Shown here piece after piece: positions 61,964 through 64,000 of a stretch of DNA of 64,000 nucleotides (positions are counted from its first letter, which is position 1; every line of letters begins with the position of its first letter). Position numbers and translations under genes: made by a program. Source of the stretch: Mucilaginibacter flavidus (GTDB lineage Bacteria > Bacteroidota > Bacteroidia > Sphingobacteriales > Sphingobacteriaceae); the NCBI RefSeq assembly GCF_024055575.1, contig NZ_JAMXOE010000015.1, forward strand, positions 96,858 through 160,857, in the 5' to 3' direction. The notes under the pieces are model-generated. The model was not told the origin of the DNA. It did not search any database and worked only from the letters and a program-made list of their open reading frames with translations.

Positions 61964-63298
61964 TTAACTATCCAACCCGTATCGCTCAATCTTACTGTAC
62001 AGTGTCTTTCTGTCGATATTCAGCAATTTTGCGGCTTTTGATTTGTTGTATTTTACCTGGAGAAGGGTTTTTTGAATCAGCTGCTTTTCGTTTACCTCAT
62101 TCTGGGCTTTTAAATCTGAATCTCGATTTTGAGGGATATGATTTGATATCGAAAACAACATCTCATCAGGCAGGGTATCGGCCCCGGCAACGTTTGTTTG
62201 GCTTAATAACACCATGCGCTTAATCACATTTTTTAGTTCGCGCAGGTTGCCCGGCCAATCGTATTTGTGTAATATTTCTCTGGCATCGGGGACAATTCCG
62301 CTTACGTTACGGCCAAGTTCCCTGTTTGCCTGGGTTATAAAATGTTTAATAAAAATATCGAGGTCGTCATCCCTTACACGCAACGGTGATAGTTGTATCT
62401 TAAATTCATTTATCCTGTGATAAAGGTCCTGCCTGAAGTCGCCTTCGCTAACGCTGTTTACCAGGTCGTCGTTGGTTGCAGTAATTATCCGCACGTTAAC
62501 AGGTATCTGTTTATTGCTGCCCAGCGGTTGTATCACCCGCTCCTGTAAGGTGCGGAGCAATTTTACCTGCACGTCGTAGCTCAAATTACCTACCTCATCC
62601 AAAAAAAGCGTACCGCCATCTGCGTATTCAAACATGCCTTTTTTGTCGGCTATAGCACCCGTAAAGGCCCCTTTAATATGGCCGAAAAGTTCGCTTGCTG
62701 CTAAATCTTTTGATAATGCTCCGCAATCAATAGCCACAAATGGCTTTACCGCGCGTTTACTCTGGCTGTGAATGGTACGGGCCACATACTCCTTGCCGGT
62801 ACCGCTTTCGCCCTGTATCAGCACGGCCATATCGGTAGGCGCAACTACATCTATATGCTCATGTAGCTTGTCCGAATCGTGACTGCTGCCTTTTATAAAT
62901 TCCGGCTGCTCATTGGATGTGGTTTCGACTGGCTTCTTTTTACCATTAAGTGCATTGTGCATTATCATCAGCAACTCATCCGGGTTAACCGGCTTGGTAA
63001 TATAATCAAACGCACCCGACTGAATAGCCTTCACTGCAGTGCGCACATCGTTAAAACTGGTCATGATAATAACCGGCACCACAGAGCCTGTTTCGCGCTC
63101 TTTAATAAGCACATCAAGGCCGATACCATCGGGCAACCGGTAGTCCAGCAGCAATAAGTCAAAGGGATGTTGTGCTATAAGCTTCAAACCGCCTTTAATA
63201 TTTGGTGCTGCAAGTATTTCGTGGCCCTGCTTTTGCAAAAACCCTTGCAATAATTGGACGAAAGTTAAATCGTCTTCAACTATCAATATTTTTGCCAT
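61964..63298 (-). CDS. sigma-54-dependent response regulator (NtrC family)
   Basis: 444 residues: receiver (D52), AAA+ domain with Walker A GESGTGKEY, the canonical sigma-54 loop GAFTGA, and a C-terminal helix-turn-helix (NKSKAAKLLNIDRKTLYSKI). It is convergent with the hybrid kinase and presumably receives phosphate from its HPt domain. Closely resembles the regulator at 16810; together they indicate active use of sigma-54. Confidence 0.95.
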   Translation of the reverse strand: MAKILIVEDDLTFVQLLQGFLQKQGHEILAAPNIKGGLKLIAQHPFDLLLLDYRLPDGIGLDVLIKERETGSVVPVIIMTSFNDVRTAVKAIQSGAFDYITKPVNPDELLMIMHNALNGKKKPVETTSNEQPEFIKGSSHDSDKLHEHIDVVAPTDMAVLIQGESGTGKEYVARTIHSQSKRAVKPFVAIDCGALSKDLAASELFGHIKGAFTGAIADKKGMFEYADGGTLFLDEVGNLSYDVQVKLLRTLQERVIQPLGSNKQIPVNVRIITATNDDLVNSVSEGDFRQDLYHRINEFKIQLSPLRVRDDDLDIFIKHFITQANRELGRNVSGIVPDAREILHKYDWPGNLRELKNVIKRMVLLSQTNVAGADTLPDEMLFSISNHIPQNRDSDLKAQNEVNEKQLIQKTLLQVKYNKSKAAKLLNIDRKTLYSKIERYGLDS

Positions 63299-63330
63299 AG
63301 GTAATATGGGTTGATGTATGGCAAAAATAC

Positions 63331-63357
63331 AAAAGCCCCCGGTATATCGGGGGCTTT
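63331..63357 (-). terminator. terminator after the PepSY-like gene
   Basis: Stem AAAAGCCCCCG / CGGGGGCTTTT around GTATA; on the minus strand the right end runs into a T-rich stretch. Confidence 0.85.
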
Positions 63358-63385
63358 TGAGGGATAAAACAATATTAACTGGAAT

Positions 63386-63700
63386 TTACTGAATTATTTT
63401 TCCGTCTTTGTCGAATTTTAGCGCCTTAGTTTCGGTACCTTTTTTAACATCAACTTCGTAATACTGAGCGGTGCCTGCGGTTACTGCAAAGGCATCTGTT
63501 GGTACCCAGGTTTTAAAAACTTCTGTACCAAGCACAGTTTTTATAGGGTCGGGAAGGGCGTCTAATTTAATAGGTGTTTTTTTACCGGTATCTGCCTGGC
63601 TAACAATCGCAACGTTTTGCACGTTGGTCTTTAAGGTATTTGCTTTTACTGAGGCTAAGCCTACTACTAATACTGCTGCTGATAAAATGAATCTTTTCAT
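63386..63700 (-). CDS. secreted PepSY-like protein
   Basis: 104 residues from MKRFILSAAVLVVGLASVKA, a signal peptide. The mature part (IKLDALPDPIKTVL..., AQYYEVDVKKGTETKALKFDKDGKII) has the PepSY-like strand-helix pattern found in small periplasmic Bacteroidota proteins. Function unknown. 23 upstream in-frame residues are rejected as a signal peptide starts here. Confidence 0.8.
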   Translation of the reverse strand: MKRFILSAAVLVVGLASVKANTLKTNVQNVAIVSQADTGKKTPIKLDALPDPIKTVLGTEVFKTWVPTDAFAVTAGTAQYYEVDVKKGTETKALKFDKDGKIIQ

Positions 63701-63883
63701 AATTACAATTTGCTTTTTAAATATGATATGACTCAATAGTGCATAATGGTGCCAACGATTAAAATACATACAAAAGACCTAAAAATCAGATACTTAATAA
63801 TTTCACACATAAATATGATTGTAGAGTTACTCCCCAACCTGCCGAAAAAAACAGCATTTTTCTATCGTACTTATATCGCGCAC

Positions 63884-64000
63884 ATCGAGTAGGAAGTAAG
63901 GGATTATTTCCCTTACTGTCCTCTCACACCACCGTACGTGCCGTTCGGCATACGGCGGTTCAATAAACATTAACAGTTTTTCAGCGGGGTGGTGATGTCT
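63884..64000 (-). mobile_element. 3' end of a group II intron (domains V and VI), cut by the window edge
   Basis: On the minus strand, domain V reads GAACCGCCGTATGCC / GGCACGTACGGTGGT (about 63928-63962) with the two-base bulge CG and a 4-nt loop, the conserved catalytic hairpin. Domain VI follows (GTAAGGGA / TCCCTTAC), and the element ends CCTACTCGAT at about 63884. The reverse transcriptase, if present, lies beyond the window. Confidence 0.82.

Overview
The window reads as a chromosomal segment of a Bacteroidota bacterium, most likely Sphingobacteriaceae (Mucilaginibacter/Pedobacter-like). The reasons are: the Bacteroidota promoter signature (TTTG, about 19 nt, TAnnTTTG) upstream of several genes; genes that mostly lack Shine-Dalgarno sequences; a bacillithiol synthase (BshA); an OstA-like protein; a DPP-IV-type S9 peptidase; a type I pullulanase; a 29-residue ribosome-associated basic protein; and intergenic regions full of palindromic word-like repeats. 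The genus is an inference; there is no rRNA in the window. I saw no tRNA, rRNA or CRISPR array.

Layout. 0-8 kb: a single-domain response regulator, a secreted pullulanase, a Crp/Fnr regulator, DinB, dusB, then a tight membrane-lipid operon (CPBP protease, DUF2007, cdsA, psd). 8-12.3 kb: a small membrane protein, a VOC gene remnant, and an overlapping pair of exported enzymes (GH3-C/beta-lactamase and amidohydrolase). 12.3-16.5 kb: a MITE-like element, pfkA, a cobalamin-binding mutase subunit with an enoyl-CoA hydratase, and a beta-barrel protein. 16.8-21.2 kb: a sigma-54 response regulator followed 1 nt later by a tiny stand-alone histidine phospho-acceptor protein, an AI-2E-family transporter, and a YtxH/holin-like trio. 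21.7-25.6 kb: a trp cluster (trpE, trpG, trpC) preceded by a candidate Trp-Trp leader peptide and attenuator. 26-29 kb: HIT, greA, panD, a lipoprotein, a GNAT enzyme.

29-38.5 kb is a repeat-dense accessory region. It holds a polysaccharide deacetylase, two convergent HNH endonucleases with related C-termini (one with an EVE/PUA-like front half), a DUF6232 membrane protein and an AT-rich caspase-like protease. It is studded with five copies of a hairpin-rich repeat whose stems differ by compensatory changes, and with other dispersed structured repeats. This is the best candidate for undescribed biology: a possible small defence island and a structured repeat family.

38.5-54.7 kb: bshA, a lipoprotein, a second MITE copy next to a PIN toxin-antitoxin pair, a lactonase, an Fsr-type MFS transporter, a predicted ADP-ribosyltransferase-like protein with a 54-residue partner, an OstA-like protein, tilS, an orphan MafI-like immunity protein, the RNase E/G gene, the 29-residue ribosomal protein, a TPR protein, HU and mutY. 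54.7-64 kb: ssb, three hairpins in a row, a DPP-IV-like peptidase, a serine hydrolase, a hybrid histidine kinase convergent with a second sigma-54 regulator, a PepSY-like secreted protein, and the 3' end (domains V and VI) of a group II intron cut by the window edge.
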